A program made the translations under genes and the position numbers. The notes under the pieces were generated by a model. It saw only the letters and a program-made list of their open reading frames with translations. It was not told where the DNA came from and did not search any database. Positions 24,113 through 35,346 of a stretch of 64,000 nucleotides of DNA are shown one piece after another (the first letter of the stretch is position 1; each line of letters starts with the position of its first letter). Source of the stretch: Saccharum officinarum (taxonomy: Eukaryota > Streptophyta > Magnoliopsida > Poales > Poaceae); NCBI GenBank assembly GCA_020631735.1, contig CM036209.1, positions 124,001 to 188,000 of the forward strand, read 5' to 3'.

Positions 24113-24905
24113 TCTATACCTAATAATAAGGAGGCAAAATTTTCACCAAGATTTTTTTTTCCACCTACATGTAAGAGATTACAGGTAAGATGTAAGACTC
24201 CTCCTAAACCAAGATTCAATCTTAAATACGTCTATTTTAGGAACAGAAGTCAAGTTAGACCTCTACGTTGACCTGCACCATTATTTTTCTTGGACTCAAA
24301 AGGAATTTTCTAAGCGCTGAAACATGGGAACACATCGATTGGTTATGGACAGTGGAGTCTAGGTGCTACACGTTGATCATATAGGCAAGTGAAGTCCAGA
24401 AGCCATTCTCCCACTTGACCTGGTTGTTTACACGAGGGAAAGCAAAACCAAATAACGAAATAAACATGCGGCCGGTGGTTTCTTGGTTCGGCAAAAGAAG
24501 TTGCATGCATACACAGGACAAAGAAGTTCGGGAGACATACTCGTACATGACTAATGACGTGTTATTTTGGGATTCATTGGCAGGACCGATGTTGCATTGT
24601 ACGTGTATATGCCTAGCCAAATTAAATAGATACTTTATTGTATTCGGTCTGAGCTATTGAATTCTTATACGTAGTATTATGGATCTTCAAAGCTTTTACT
24701 CTCACCTAATAAACAAATATTTCTATGACTAAGTTGGTAATGTAGTTTTGATAAGTTGTTGATATAGTTTTCATTGGGAATAAAATTTATTATAACCTGG
24801 ATCAGCTGATAGCCAAATTAATCGAAACGTGAACTAAAATCTTGAGCAGTTTTTGTCAAGTTTAATCAGAATAAATATATCTCCAAGCTATCCACATGTA
24901 CCCTT

Positions 24906-25207
24906 ACAAATCTCCAAGCTATTCGCATATACCAGTAAAATCCTCGACTAGGGCTGACATGTAAAGATCGAAAGAGGTCTCAGTCATACTCATCGATGAA
25001 CGGACCAAATTTTGACACGATGATGACTAACCCCTTACCGACTTAAGATATCATATACAAGTACAAATCTCTAAGTTGTCCATATATACCAGTGCAACCC
25101 TCGAAAAGGAATAACATATAAAATCGACAGAGGTCTCAATCATACTCATCAACGGAAATACATTTTTTCGCAACGATAACTAACCTCTTACCGACTTAAG
25201 ATATTAG
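24906..25207. repeat. Diverged tandem duplication, about 157-bp unit
   Basis: Two units start ACAAATCTC at 24906 and 25063. They share ordered blocks (CATATACCAGT, GAGGTCTCA.TCATACTCATC, CTTACCGACTTAAGATAT) with scattered changes. A partial third start is at 24881. No coding potential. Confidence 0.8.
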
Positions 25208-25487
25208 AATTACATATTTGATATTTTTATTGATCCACAAAAGAAGTCATGGAGCTTGATATCTAGCTCCACCAACACATAGATAGTATGAAACTAAAGT
25301 TACGATATATTTACTAGTAAATACTGTTGTGCCTTACAATGGAAGAACAACGGAAGAAAAATAAATCTATCAAGGTTTTATTTAATTCAGTTTTGAATTA
25401 AAAGAGCAATGTCATATTTTTGCCAATATTAATTTATATTAGAGATGTCATAGTCATCATAAGATAAATTATAGCTTTTAAATGTTA

Positions 25488-25814
25488 TCTATACCTAATA
25501 ATAAAGAGCCAAAATTTCCGCCAAGATTTTTTTTCACCTACGTGTAAGAGATTACATGTAAGATGTAAAACTCCTCATAAACCAAAATTCAATCTCAAAT
25601 ACGTCTAGATAGGATAAAAAAATGTAACATTATTGTTCTTTATTTTTCATTAATGTGCCCATTCATTTGTGATTGCTATAGAAACCACAACAACCATTCA
25701 CAACAGTAGTAGCACCTATACAAAATAACTGTTCATGGTAAGATGTGCAACAAGCTGAAGCATATAGGTCAAACATTTGTTTTCCCCATTACAACGCACG
25801 GGTATGTTTGCTAG
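25488..25814 (+). mobile_element. Short Helitron (327 bp) with both ends
   Basis: Begins TCTATACCTAATAATAAAG after an A and ends GTTTGCTAG before a T, fitting insertion between A and T without target duplication. The first 120 bases are similar to 24113-24240, which identifies a shared family end. It carries no genes and would depend on an autonomous Helitron. Confidence 0.65.
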
Positions 25815-26499
25815 TAGTACTTATTAACATGCATCCACTTTGTCGCTGACCATTTGTCGCCTTTAATCACTGGACTTGCACCTAAATTGAAGGGATTATT
25901 TGCAGTTGAATACAATGGCATGCATAACGCTTAATTAACTCTATGTTGAAAAACATGTCACAACAGCAAAGATTACTGGGTAATATAAGCTCACCATGCA
26001 TGCTTTTGGATCACGAGATCCATCAGGCTTCATGCTCCAGAAAAGCAATGCATCTCCCATTTTGGGTTTAACAGATATACCCCTCTTTGCCGACGGTGCG
26101 CTGCCTTTCGCTGTCGCATTAGGGAAAACAGTCTCACCACCCTCTTCGACATCCGAGATTCATCATAAAAAAATATATCACCATGAAGAAAACGACATTC
26201 TCACATTTTTTTATTTATAGTCACCAATAATAATACTTACAGATACATGAGAAAAGTCGCCATACGAGGGCCTCCTACTTTGGTGATGGAACTACCGTCG
26301 GTGTAGTCAAAGTGAGGCTCAAACTTCTTCCCAACTGCATAGTGGAGAACTTGAAGGCCCTCTCCATTCTCTACAAAAGTAGAGCGACATACGAGACTGA
26401 TTATATGATGGATTGTTATAATCAAACATCTTAATTACCATATATGGGTGATGAAAGTCCAACTTGCCCCTAACTGATTGTCCAACTTACCAGACTAAA

Positions 26500-26657
26500 A
26501 AGGATAAAATAGAAATTTCTTACTTTAACCCACCATAATCAATCATCATATTATTTTGAGCCAAACACTCTGATTATTATAATCCATAATCCTAATTTTA
26601 ATAATCCTATGCATAATCCTGATTATAGTAATTCGTTCGTGATCCAGACAGGCCCTT
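26500..26657. mobile_element. Possible MITE remnant in P4H intron
   Basis: The minus strand begins GGGCCTGTCTGGATC at 26657, a frequent start of grass MITEs, followed by AT-rich sequence with repeated ATTAT/ATAAT words. No matching left inverted repeat is evident, so this is one end only. Confidence 0.3.
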
Positions 26658-27751
26658 AGCTCCAAACATCAAACGTGAGCATACTAAACATCAACATTTA
26701 AATCCATGGTAGGTACTAATAAAGTACTGATACCTCCATCTTGAAATGGTGCAATTTTAGGTATATATATGTCTCTAGTCAAACTACTAAAAATTTGACC
26801 AGATTTATAGAACAGGGTATGATTTATGACACAAAATATGTATACTATAACAATACATTTTCATGGCTAACCTGATGACATTTATTTTATCTCATAATAC
26901 TGATGTTTTCTTAGAAACTTGGTCAAACCTAAGTGCTATTCTAGAATCGCATCTTTTTCCAGATGGAGGAAGTACACATACCTATGGGTACCGAGGTGTA
27001 ATCTGCTATCCCTTTCTCAATTGTACGAACAATTGTGTCCTGCCCTCTTGTAACAAACATTCCTGAACTTGTTCGGCTACTGCATATACCACCATCAAGC
27101 AAAATGAGTATCACACACAGGTAATGCAACATTGTAACATTCCTGAAATTGGAATTTAGGCAATACTCAAACCTGCTATCCTTGCCCCCTCCGGTCAGGG
27201 AGAATCAACTACTTTCGACCTTGTCAGGTGAGGCTTTGCCAGCGAAATCAGATGGTCACATTCATTCTTGGACTGAGAACGAACAGCGTAGGATTCAGTG
27301 GTTACCAGATTACATGGCGAAGCAAACTAAAATGAACAGAAAGACAGTCGACAATAACAAAAGGGATCAGGTCGAAAATGAACAAGAAATTAATTAGTCC
27401 TGACATTAAAATTATGAAATCAACAGCCGAATCAGCCGCTTTGCCGAGTGTCCAGGGCACTCGGCAAAACCCTAAATACACTCGGCAAAGGCTTTGCCGA
27501 GTGTCACACTCGGCAAAGAGCACACGGCAAAGAAGTTGTCGGTAAAGCAGCCTTTGCCGAGTGTCTTTTATCGGGCACTCGGCAAAGGCTTTGCCGAGTG
27601 TCCGGCACTCGGCAAAGGCCGAACCGAAAAATTCTAAAAAAAAACAGGAAAAAATTTTTAAAATGTTTTTTTAATTAGAGGAGGGACCCACCGGCCAGTC
27701 ATATGGCAACTGTTGTCAAGTGACCACCCAAAGCAATTTTTAGAAACTTTA

Positions 27752-27820
27752 CGCCCAGCGAGAATCGAACCTGCGACCTCTCACACACACGCGAGCTCCT
27801 CTACCACTACACCTCTCTTT
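27752..27820 (-). other. tRNA-like segment with Pol III A/B-box-like motifs
   Basis: The minus strand contains GGTGTAGTGGTAGAGG (D-arm or A-box-like) and, about 25 bases on, GGTTCGATTCTCGC (T-arm or B-box-like). Spacing is close to that in tRNA genes. An acceptor stem and anticodon arm cannot be folded convincingly, so it is not called a tRNA gene. It may be a SINE head or a captured tRNA relic within the CACTA element. Confidence 0.5.
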
Positions 27821-27898
27821 CATTTGTGTCTATATTACATTTCGGTTCCCCAAATATTATACCAAATCAAATGTAAATTGATTATTTGAGGCCCTAAA

Positions 27899-28435
27899 CG
27901 AATTCAAATTAAAAAGTTGTCAACTACAAAGTTTCATAACTTTTCGAGATCTACAATTTTCATTTAGGAAGTTTCTCCATCTAAGGTCGTTTGAAAAATT
28001 CGAATTTTAAAATTTTGAATTTCAAACATAGTTTTGCATGACAAGATGATTTCAAATTAAAAAGTTGTCAACTACAAAGTTTCATAACTTTTCGAGATCT
28101 ACAATTTTCATTTAGGAAGTTTCTCCATCCGAGGTCGTTTGAAAAATTCAAATTTTAAAATTTTAAATTTCAAACGTAGTTTTGCATGACAAGATGATTT
28201 CAAATTTAAAAGTTGTCAACTACAAAGTTTCATAACTTTTCGAGATCTACAAAGTTTATTTTGGTTATTTTTCCATCCGAGGTCTTTTGAAAAATTCAAA
28301 TTTTAAATTTTTGAAATTTGAATGTTGTTTTGCATAACAACATGATTTCAAATTAAAAAGTTGTCAACTACAATGTTTCATAACTTTTCGAGATCTACAA
28401 TTTTCATTTAGGAAGTTTTTCTATCTGAGATCGTG
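27899..28435. repeat. Tandem repeat, 148-bp unit, about 3.6 copies
   Basis: AGTTGTCAACTACAA recurs at 27915, 28063, 28211 and 28359, exactly 148 bases apart each time. Each unit carries CATAACTTTTCGAGATCTAC and an AT-rich TTTGAAAAATTC segment. An inverted copy of the unit start lies at about 28565-28628, so the block can fold back on itself. Confidence 0.92.
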
Positions 28436-29476
28436 GTTCTAACATTATTCACAAATCTTTATATATCTCTCTTGTAGTTTTATAAAACTATATGAGAGAC
28501 GTGTAGATTTTGTGAACAACGTTACTATTGCTTCGTCGAATGAAGAAATGACCAAAATAAACTTTATAGATCTTAAGAAGTTATGAAACTTTGTAGTTAA
28601 AAACTTTTTAATTTGAATTCATTTAGGGCTTCAAAATGTGCTTTGAAAAACTGCTTTGCCGAGTGCAAAAAAAAAACACTCGGCAAAGACCTTCTTTGCC
28701 GAGTGTTTTTTTTTGCACTCGGCAAAGCAACTTCTTTGCCGAGTGTTTTTTTTGGCACTCGGCAAAGAATGTCTTTGCCAAGTGTTTTTTTTTGCACTCG
28801 GCAAAGCAGCTTCTTTGCCGAGTGTTTTTTTTGCCGAGTGTTTTTTATTTAGCACTCGGCAAAGAGCTTCTTTGCCGAGTGCCCGAAAAAAAACACTCGG
28901 CAAACCACATTGCACTCGGCAAAGAACCGGATTCCGGTAGTGAACAGACATGACTTCATATATACACATGTTCAAAATATTTGCCAAGTGGGAATAAGAA
29001 GAAAAAATGACAAACATAACATGAACCTCCCCATTCATATACACTGTGCTGTATGAAATTACGACAGTGAAGATTACAATATACATCCTGTTCTCCGCTA
29101 AAAAGAACTCTTAGTACACTCATGACATCCGTATATACTAGTAGACGTTTCAAGTAAGCAGCCAGTAGTGCTGCCGCCATAATATCGTCCGTCCCACTAT
29201 GTTCTTTTGTGCATCTACCATAAGTGTACAAAACATAAGGGATAGGATTAATTCGCAAATAAATTAAATCACATGTAAACTTCAGTGGAAGAGCTAGTGT
29301 CGCAGACGGCTAAGCAAATTCGATCGCACAAGCATCAACTAATTACTAATGGTGGTTTCGTGTTTTGCTGCGCCCACACCTCGACTAAGATTTTAATAAC
29401 ATACAAAAAACGAAAGAAAAACAACTCGGTCAAGGTCTCCTAACTATTAACTAGTGTGATAAGATTGCAAGTAGAA

Positions 29477-29480
<4 letters not shown>

Positions 29481-29566
<86 letters not shown>
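29481..29566. repeat. (AT)43 microsatellite
   Basis: An uninterrupted AT dinucleotide run of 86 bases in the P4H intron close to exon 29613-29691. A highly variable length is expected. Confidence 0.97.
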
Positions 29567-29568
<2 letters not shown>

Positions 29569-29691
29569 TCTTTTCTGCGTAATAATAGGAAGCAACGAGG
29601 CAAGGGACTCACGAGGAAGCTGTGGTACAGCCTAGCGCGGGGCTCCGTCGACAACTCCTCCGTCCAGAGCTTTCCTTTTTTGGTGGCATCT

Positions 29692-30149
29692 CTACAGGTC
29701 TTGCGTAGAGGGATTTGAATCAGTATAATAATATCATATCATGGCGTCCATAAAATTCTTATCATCAAGGGCTATTTATCGATCGGAGCACATAGTTGTT
29801 CAGTGTATTATTAACGATTAGTTTAGCTACCTAGTTAGGCTACCTGTCATTGTCAAAGGGGCTGACTGATGGTTTATGGTAGTAGTGCGTGTAGAAGGTA
29901 ATAATAACTAATAATAAACCTCAAATTTAACTTCCCTCAGATTTCTGGCCTTATATGGCACGCTGTGAATACGAGTGACCTTATTGGCACCTGAACCGGC
30001 CCACACCGCGCGCGCTAGCAAGGCCGCAGTAGTTCCGCAGTCGGTCACTCGGTCGTCCCCACTCTAGAGTTCTTCCCTCTTCCGGTACATGTATTCCCTT
30101 CACGGAAACCGCAAAGGCTTTGAGTTGCCGACTGCGGCCACATCATCAT
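29692..30149. other. Upstream P4H region, no exon identified
   Basis: Should hold the first exon(s) of the minus-strand P4H gene if complete. The GC-rich patch 29990-30120 has no ORF with a signal anchor. I see nothing that can be named. Confidence 0.4.
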
Positions 30150-30343
30150 TTTGAGACCCTATTTGTAGAGACAGCTGCAGACAACCGCTGCTTCTGAAGA
30201 TTAATTTGCAGAGGTGTCTGGGATTGGAGGCGCCTCTGTAAATAATCTTAAGAGACAGCTTGTTTCACATAGCGCTATAGAGACGGAGCTGTCTCTACCC
30301 AAAAATACCTCCTGTCTCTAAAAATCATTTTTCTATAGTAGTG
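30150..30343. mobile_element. Terminal fragment of a second CACTA-like element
   Basis: Ends TTCTATAGTAGTG at 30343, the mirror of the CACTACTATAGAA start found on grass CACTA elements and their MITEs. Inside are repeated AGAGACAG / CTGTCTCT words in both orientations, as expected for subterminal repeats. The other end is not seen. Confidence 0.5.
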
Positions 30344-32440
30344 TGAGCCGGTGCGGACCCGCTAGGGTCTCCGAGGCACCAAGGAGCCACTACACTTTGT
30401 TATTGTTGTCAAATGCAGATGAATATGTGTTGGTCTAGCCAGGCCTCCTCATCGCCCTGTAGGTTTCTATGCCATGTATGTGCAGGCCATCGTTGGTTTT
30501 ACTTTGGTTCAGAGTGCTTGGTGTGGGTCAGCAAAAGTTGCAGCCTAGCGCCTTTGTTGTCGAATGACGATTGGCTCCTGCCTAGGATCAGGCCCCATTC
30601 GTCATCGTTATGACCCCTTGAGGTGGTCAAGAGGAGCTATGTGCATAAAAAGAAAATAGTCGCCACCTGCTTCCTCCTTCCCGTTCGCCCGGTTGGCTTC
30701 TAGGCGCGTCTGTCTCCACCATGTTTCTTCTATCTTGCGGTTGTGCCATTTTTGGGCGTGGCGACATTGGAGGTGTCGTAGTGGGGCTCCTTTGGGTGCC
30801 AGGGCGACGACGTTTTGACTGTGTTTGGCGGACACTGTGGTGGTGTAGGTTTTTAGGCGCCATGGTGTGGGTGCCGCGGCGCGGGCTTTTTCTTGGTGTT
30901 CATCCGTATGCTGCATTTTAGTTGTATGTTCTCCTTTGGGGTGCCAGAGCGGTAGAGCGGTGCTACGGTGGTAGAGTGCTGTGAGTGTTGCAGTAGGGGC
31001 CTTTTTTCTTGGTGTTCATTGATCTGCTACATTTTAGCTGCATGAACAAGAGGGAGTGGTGCTAGATGATTTGTGTCTAGGTTAATCATTGTGCAAGTGT
31101 ATATTCTAATGCTAATCCATGTTAATTGAAATTATAGCCGGACAAACATACTATAGAGTTGCTTTCTATAAAAGCAGGTGCTGAGTACCAAACAACAGGG
31201 TTACCTAAACCCCTAGATTAGCATCGTGACAGTGCAATTAACCCCCTGGCTCTTAATCAGTTAGGGTCTCGGGGGAGGCTATAATTATGTGTGCGCTCGA
31301 GCACACACACTAGATAACAAGAACGGCCCATCGGGCCCAAGACGGCCCACTTCCCAAATGGCCTTGGCACTTAGGAGAACACCTCGATGCGAGACCACGC
31401 TTGCATCCCCACGCTCGGGGGCTCGAGAAGTTCACGAGCCATCTCGATCTAGGTAGGCCGGGACCGATCAAACAAGGCCGAGAGCTGTGGACCCCCTAGG
31501 GCACCTTCTCGACAAACCATCCACTCTTGGCAACGTAAGGAATCTTTCGCCAGGCTTTGAACCGAGACTGTCAAGTCGCTTCCAACTGAGGCCATCAATG
31601 CGGAGCGCCATATGCTCGAGCTAAAATCACAGCATGAGATTATTAGCAGGCAATTGGTGTAGATTATCTTAGAACCAATGAAGGTAAGCTAGACGACGGA
31701 AGAAGAAAACTGAATATATTCATACAAGGGCAAAGAATGGAAATCTTCTATGGACTATTGGCACTTGGGTTGTCATTTGCTCACGTAACTGATAATCTGA
31801 TGTCTTTTCTCCTAAGCAACAATTCTGAAGAAAAGCTAGCCGGTACAACAGATTTATAGGGTATGCACTCTCTACCAATAATGCATGACCCTATGTTCTT
31901 ATGGGACTTGGATGACAGTGAGAAAAATATTTTAACTGCTCTACTGCTCATGTCTACATGGATACCACCCAAATCCAAAATGGTGTTGTTGTATTTGTGT
32001 GCTAACTATCTACTTGTTTGGCCACAAACACAAGTAATATACCTGGGTAGTGTCACTGAGCTTTGGCCAAGAGTACGGCCATACAATCAAATTGAGTCAA
32101 TATGTTGGTGTGTGTTTGGGCAAATCCTTTCATCTGGAGGACAATGGGAACTGCATGATGCAAGGATTTGAGTTGTTGGAAGGTTCATATCAATTTAAAT
32201 ATGATCCATATGAAAACGGTTGGCATCGCTGAGTTATTTGCTTATGTAGATGGTAAAAGATGCAGGGATACCAAATATCAAATAAAACTGTTCGAGGATC
32301 AACCAATGTTAAGTGGTGCACCACAATGGTCGGCATGGTCTAGAAATGTACCTCTTAACAAGTTTAACGACCTAGAGATGCATTTTCGAAGTTTGTGGAC
32401 CTAAGTGGCTGTTAGATTTAATGTGGGTATGACTCATATT
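30344..32440. other. Unassigned sequence, no supported gene
   Basis: The stretch 30344-31060 is GC-rich with GTGGTAGAG-type words and short ORFs on both strands. The stretch 31250-31640 has the composition of Gypsy LTRs (CTCGGGGGCTCGAGAAG). The stretch 31860-32404 has overlapping ORFs of 60-102 residues, in shifting frames, whose translation looks protein-like (for example HLEDNGNCMMQGFELLEGSY). This hints at a broken gene that I do not recognise. Homology to the Sirevirus env-like ORF begins abruptly near 32441. Confidence 0.35.
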
Positions 32441-34891
32441 TTATTTAATAAGCATGCTGGTGGTGCTCCTAGTGACGGGGACGACAGTCCTCCTCGTATG
32501 TCTGAGGTTGCGCGTGGAAAGCGCATCAAGATTATGGCCAGAAAGAAGAAGACTCTTACTGATGCAGAGATAGCTCAGGCAGTGGCAGATGCAGCTGATG
32601 CAGCTGAGAGAGGTGGCAGGAGCAGTGGTATACGCATTGGCAACAGTCGTTTTCATCTTGAAGGACGACAGCTTGGTACAGAGACTATTGAGACCACTAA
32701 GGGCATAGAGGTGTCAATGGATGCAGATACTATGACAGCTGATCCACCTACAGAGGCTCCAGAGGGGACAGAGGAGCAGTCAGCTCAGACTCCACAGCGT
32801 CGCCGCTCCACACGCACACGGGCTCAGGTGACTCCCAGGCCAGAGGGCCAGCGTCGTGGAGGACGTCCACCTCCCAGGGTTAGAGGTTCACCCCCTATCG
32901 ACCACTTTGACTTGAGAGGTGCCACTGCACGTCAGGTGCAAAGTTTGAGATTTGTTGAGGTCAGCCGGTGGTTTCCACCTCAGAGGGACTCCAGAGCTTC
33001 AGATGGTTTTTATACTCCTCTACAGGAGGATTTTTACAGAGCTCTTGTTGACAGTGGTATTGCTTTTCGACCATAGAGGGTCTGTCGCATTGAGTCGCTT
33101 GTTGAGGTAGTGGGTGAGCAGCTTCGTCCGCACCTGTCCTATCTACTAGGCTTATCAGATTTTCTTGGACGGACAGGTGCATACTGCGGCACTTGGGTTA
33201 GGGAATTCTATGCTTCACTATGGATTGATCCAGCCCATGAGTTCATACACTTTGCATTCAGAGGCCGCGACCGCATACTATACAGCACAAGAGTGCGGGA
33301 GATTCTCAGACTCCCAGCTTCAGACACGAAGATCCACCAGCTCTGTTTTGGTCAGACAGCTCCACCTAGACGCCCTCATGGCGGTACTGTGCCACCTACT
33401 GATCTGATCCGACCCTGCTTCTGTGAGCCTTTTGGTGAAGGGTCTCGTCGCACACCTGCCAGTTTGACACCACTTGCCCGAGTCCTGGATGCTATTGCCA
33501 GGCGTACTCTTCTTCCCAGGCTTGGTTACAGAGAGAGATTGACCAGGATGCAGCTATGGGTTATTCACCACCTCCTCTCACAGACACCTTTTGACATTTG
33601 GGATCTTATGGTTAGTGAGATGGAGGACACCCTGGCAGAAGGCTTTAGGGGACACCGTCAGCTGCCCTATGCTCATTGGATTTGCTTCATCATCAGATCT
33701 GCACTTGAGCTGCCTTCAGAGATTAGTGCTGAGATAACTGAAACTACCACTGCTTTTCCTGAATATGATATTCGTCAGCTATGGGCTTCAGTTACGAGAG
33801 AGTAGGTCTCTGTGCCAGGACAGAGAGAGAGACCTGAGGTGCCTGAGACAGCGGCTGAGCAGGACACGACCGTACAGGGTCTTGCTGAGGCAGAGCTTGC
33901 AGATCTAGATGCTCAGCCCGCTGATATAGCTGAGGATGAGGCCTCCGACAGCACTGACGAGGATTATCAGCCTATCCCCAGGTATCGGTCTCCTCGGCCT
34001 CACGACCACGAGGCCGGTGGCTCTAATTCAGCCTCCCGCTCAGACCCAGCCATGGTGGCTATTCTTGAGAGACTGACCTAGGCACAGGAGCGATAAGAGC
34101 TTCAGCTACAGAGACAGGCTCAGGACACCGCTGCTGCGTTTGCACAGATACAGGCTCGACAGGACGAGTTCCAGAGACAGCAGCTGGAGATACAGCGCCA
34201 ACAAGTCGAGATGCAGCGTCAGCAGTATGAGATGCAGCGACAGAGTGCAGCTAGCCAGCAGCAGTACTTGGACCTTCTGCGTCACCTAGTCACTGTTGGG
34301 GTTCCTCCACCTACATCTGTCCTGACTTCAGCTTTATCATTCAGTGGACCTTCAAGTCAGGATCAGCCGAACTTTCAGTTCACCTCTCCACAGCTGCAGG
34401 TTCCTCAGTCATTTTAGTCCCCGAGCTACACGCCCATTCAGACTAGGTTTACTCCTTCAGACCAGCCTCGCCCTCACATGTTGATAGGCACACCTTTCAT
34501 TGATCTTAATGCCACATATAGCGAGTTGACTGGTCAGCCGACGCCCTCGCACACCACTTTTGCTACTTCATCAGGGTTGTTAGCTTCAGAGGCAACATTT
34601 TCTCCTGTGACAGGGACAGGCACTACCGAGACAGTTCCTTCGTCCGTTGCCTCGACAGATCCCCTAGCTTTTAGCTCACTTCAGGCTCAGGTCACAGAGA
34701 CTGCTCCACTTGTTGCTACTTCGGCAGTACCTGTTCCTGTTGATCAGACCCAGACCGCTTCACAGCCGCGTGCTTCTTCACAGGGTCAGCCTGATAGCTC
34801 CGAGTCCGAGGAAGACACTTCTCAGTTTGTGATTACTACGCGCTCCTCGGCACCTGACTCGACTCCGTCTGTTCCCCCGTCAGATCCTTAG
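32441..34891 (+). pseudogene. Env-like ORF of Sirevirus B, nonsense-ridden
   Basis: Collinear with element C 47700-50155 and ending at the same stop. The first few codons, including the family ATG, are replaced by unrelated sequence before about 32441. In-frame stops occur at 33074-33076, 33803-33805, 34079-34081, 34094-34096 and 34415-34417. Four of the five are TAG where C has CAG; the fifth is TAA. Reading frame is otherwise kept, so the copy decayed by substitution rather than indels. The domain plan is as in C: basic start, WVREFYASLWIDP region, Gln-rich coil, Ser/Thr/Pro tail. It is an old relic followed by the LTR at 35347. Confidence 0.88.
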
Positions 34892-35346
34892 ATTAGATTT
34901 TTTGGCGGTTGATGCCAAAGGGGGAGAGAGAGTAGATTCAGGGGGAGAGTTTTTGTTAGAGGGCTTTTTCGTTCTTTTCTTGTGTGCTACACTCATGCAT
35001 CATGTTTACTTTACAGCAATTGCATTCGTGTGACATGTGGTCTTTTGAGATACCTTGAGTCTATATGGTTTATTTCATCTCAGTTTTAAATCTTGTCAAT
35101 TGTTTGTTTATAGCTCATAAGGTTGTGCTTCCGTGCCTTACTCCGATCTCATATGAGCTATGTTTTATGTGTACTAACTCTTCATGTTTTATCTTATGAG
35201 TACACTCAGTTGGCTTGGAACACATAAGCATTGTCTAACCCCTTGTGCTTACAGCTTTATGCTTATGTGAACCAAGCATGATCGAAAACCTCAACTCATA
35301 TCTTCTGAATCTAAGTGTTGTCATCAATCACCAAAAAGGGGGAGAT
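34892..35346 (+). promoter_or_regulatory. Polypurine tract region of Sirevirus B
   Basis: AAAGGGGGAGAGAGAG at about 34917, CAGGGGGAGAG at about 34938, and a third tract AAAAAGGGGGAGAT abutting the LTR at 35347. The same three-tract layout is found in A and C. No gene lies between. Confidence 0.75.

Larger units (their letters stand above)
24113..25814 (+). mobile_element. Non-autonomous Helitron, possibly composite
   Basis: A 5' end of Helitron type (A|TCTATACCTAATAATAAGG) is at 24113. An end CTAG|T is at 25811-25814, preceded by a GC-rich imperfect hairpin (CCCAT...ACGGG around CAACGC) ten bases upstream, which is the grass Helitron 3' signature. A second, related 5' end lies at 25488, so the complete unit may be the 327-bp 25488-25814. 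The 24113 end would then belong to an older copy whose 3' end is lost. No Rep/helicase is encoded. The 3' end lies inside the last codons of the prolyl 4-hydroxylase gene. Confidence 0.6.
27421..28942. mobile_element. CACTA (En/Spm-type) deletion derivative
   Basis: The right end is ...CCGGTAGTG at 28942, preceded by many copies of CTTTGCCGAGTG / CACTCGGCAAAG in both orientations. The left end at 27421 (CAACAGCCGAATCAGCC) aligns with the inverse of the right end (CACTACCGGAATCCGG) but with a degenerate CACTA. Subterminal repeats bind transposase in this superfamily. Flanking trinucleotides are AAT and AAC, so target duplication is at best imperfect. No transposase ORF is present; the interior holds a 148-bp tandem repeat and a tRNA-like segment. 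It lies in an intron of the P4H gene. Confidence 0.88.
25811..29691 (-). pseudogene. Prolyl 4-hydroxylase gene (2OG-Fe(II) oxygenase), decayed
   Basis: Six exons can be placed on the minus strand: 29691-29613 (LWTEELSTEPRARLYHSFL), 27272-27173 (SKNECDHLISLAKPHL), 27079-26982 (RTSSGMFVTRGQDTIVRTI), 26370-26241 (GLQVLHYAVGKKFEPHFDY, with the metal-binding His-x-Asp), 26157-25995 (EEGGETVFPNATAKGS ... KMGDALLFWSMKPDG) and 25881-25811 (SPVIKGDKWSATKWM). Introns mostly have GT...AG and phases that join correctly. Plant P4Hs hydroxylate prolines of cell-wall proteins in the secretory pathway. The N-terminal anchor exon is not found. Lesions: a frame break with TGA in exon 2, loss of the acceptor AG before 26157, a missing base before the 25995 donor (AAAA instead of AAAAA), and a stop codon formed at the Helitron junction. 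Confidence 0.8.

Noticed and set aside
27752..27820. Functional tRNA gene
   Set aside because: Only D-arm-like and T-arm-like pieces fit; no acceptor stem or anticodon arm can be folded by eye.
28597..28953. ORFs rich in LCRVF and ALGK repeats in the CACTA end
   Set aside because: Artefacts of TTTGCCGAGTG subterminal repeats in both orientations.
29451..29654. 67-residue ORF running through the AT microsatellite
   Set aside because: The repeated Ile-Tyr part is the microsatellite; only its first residues are real (P4H exon 29613-29691).
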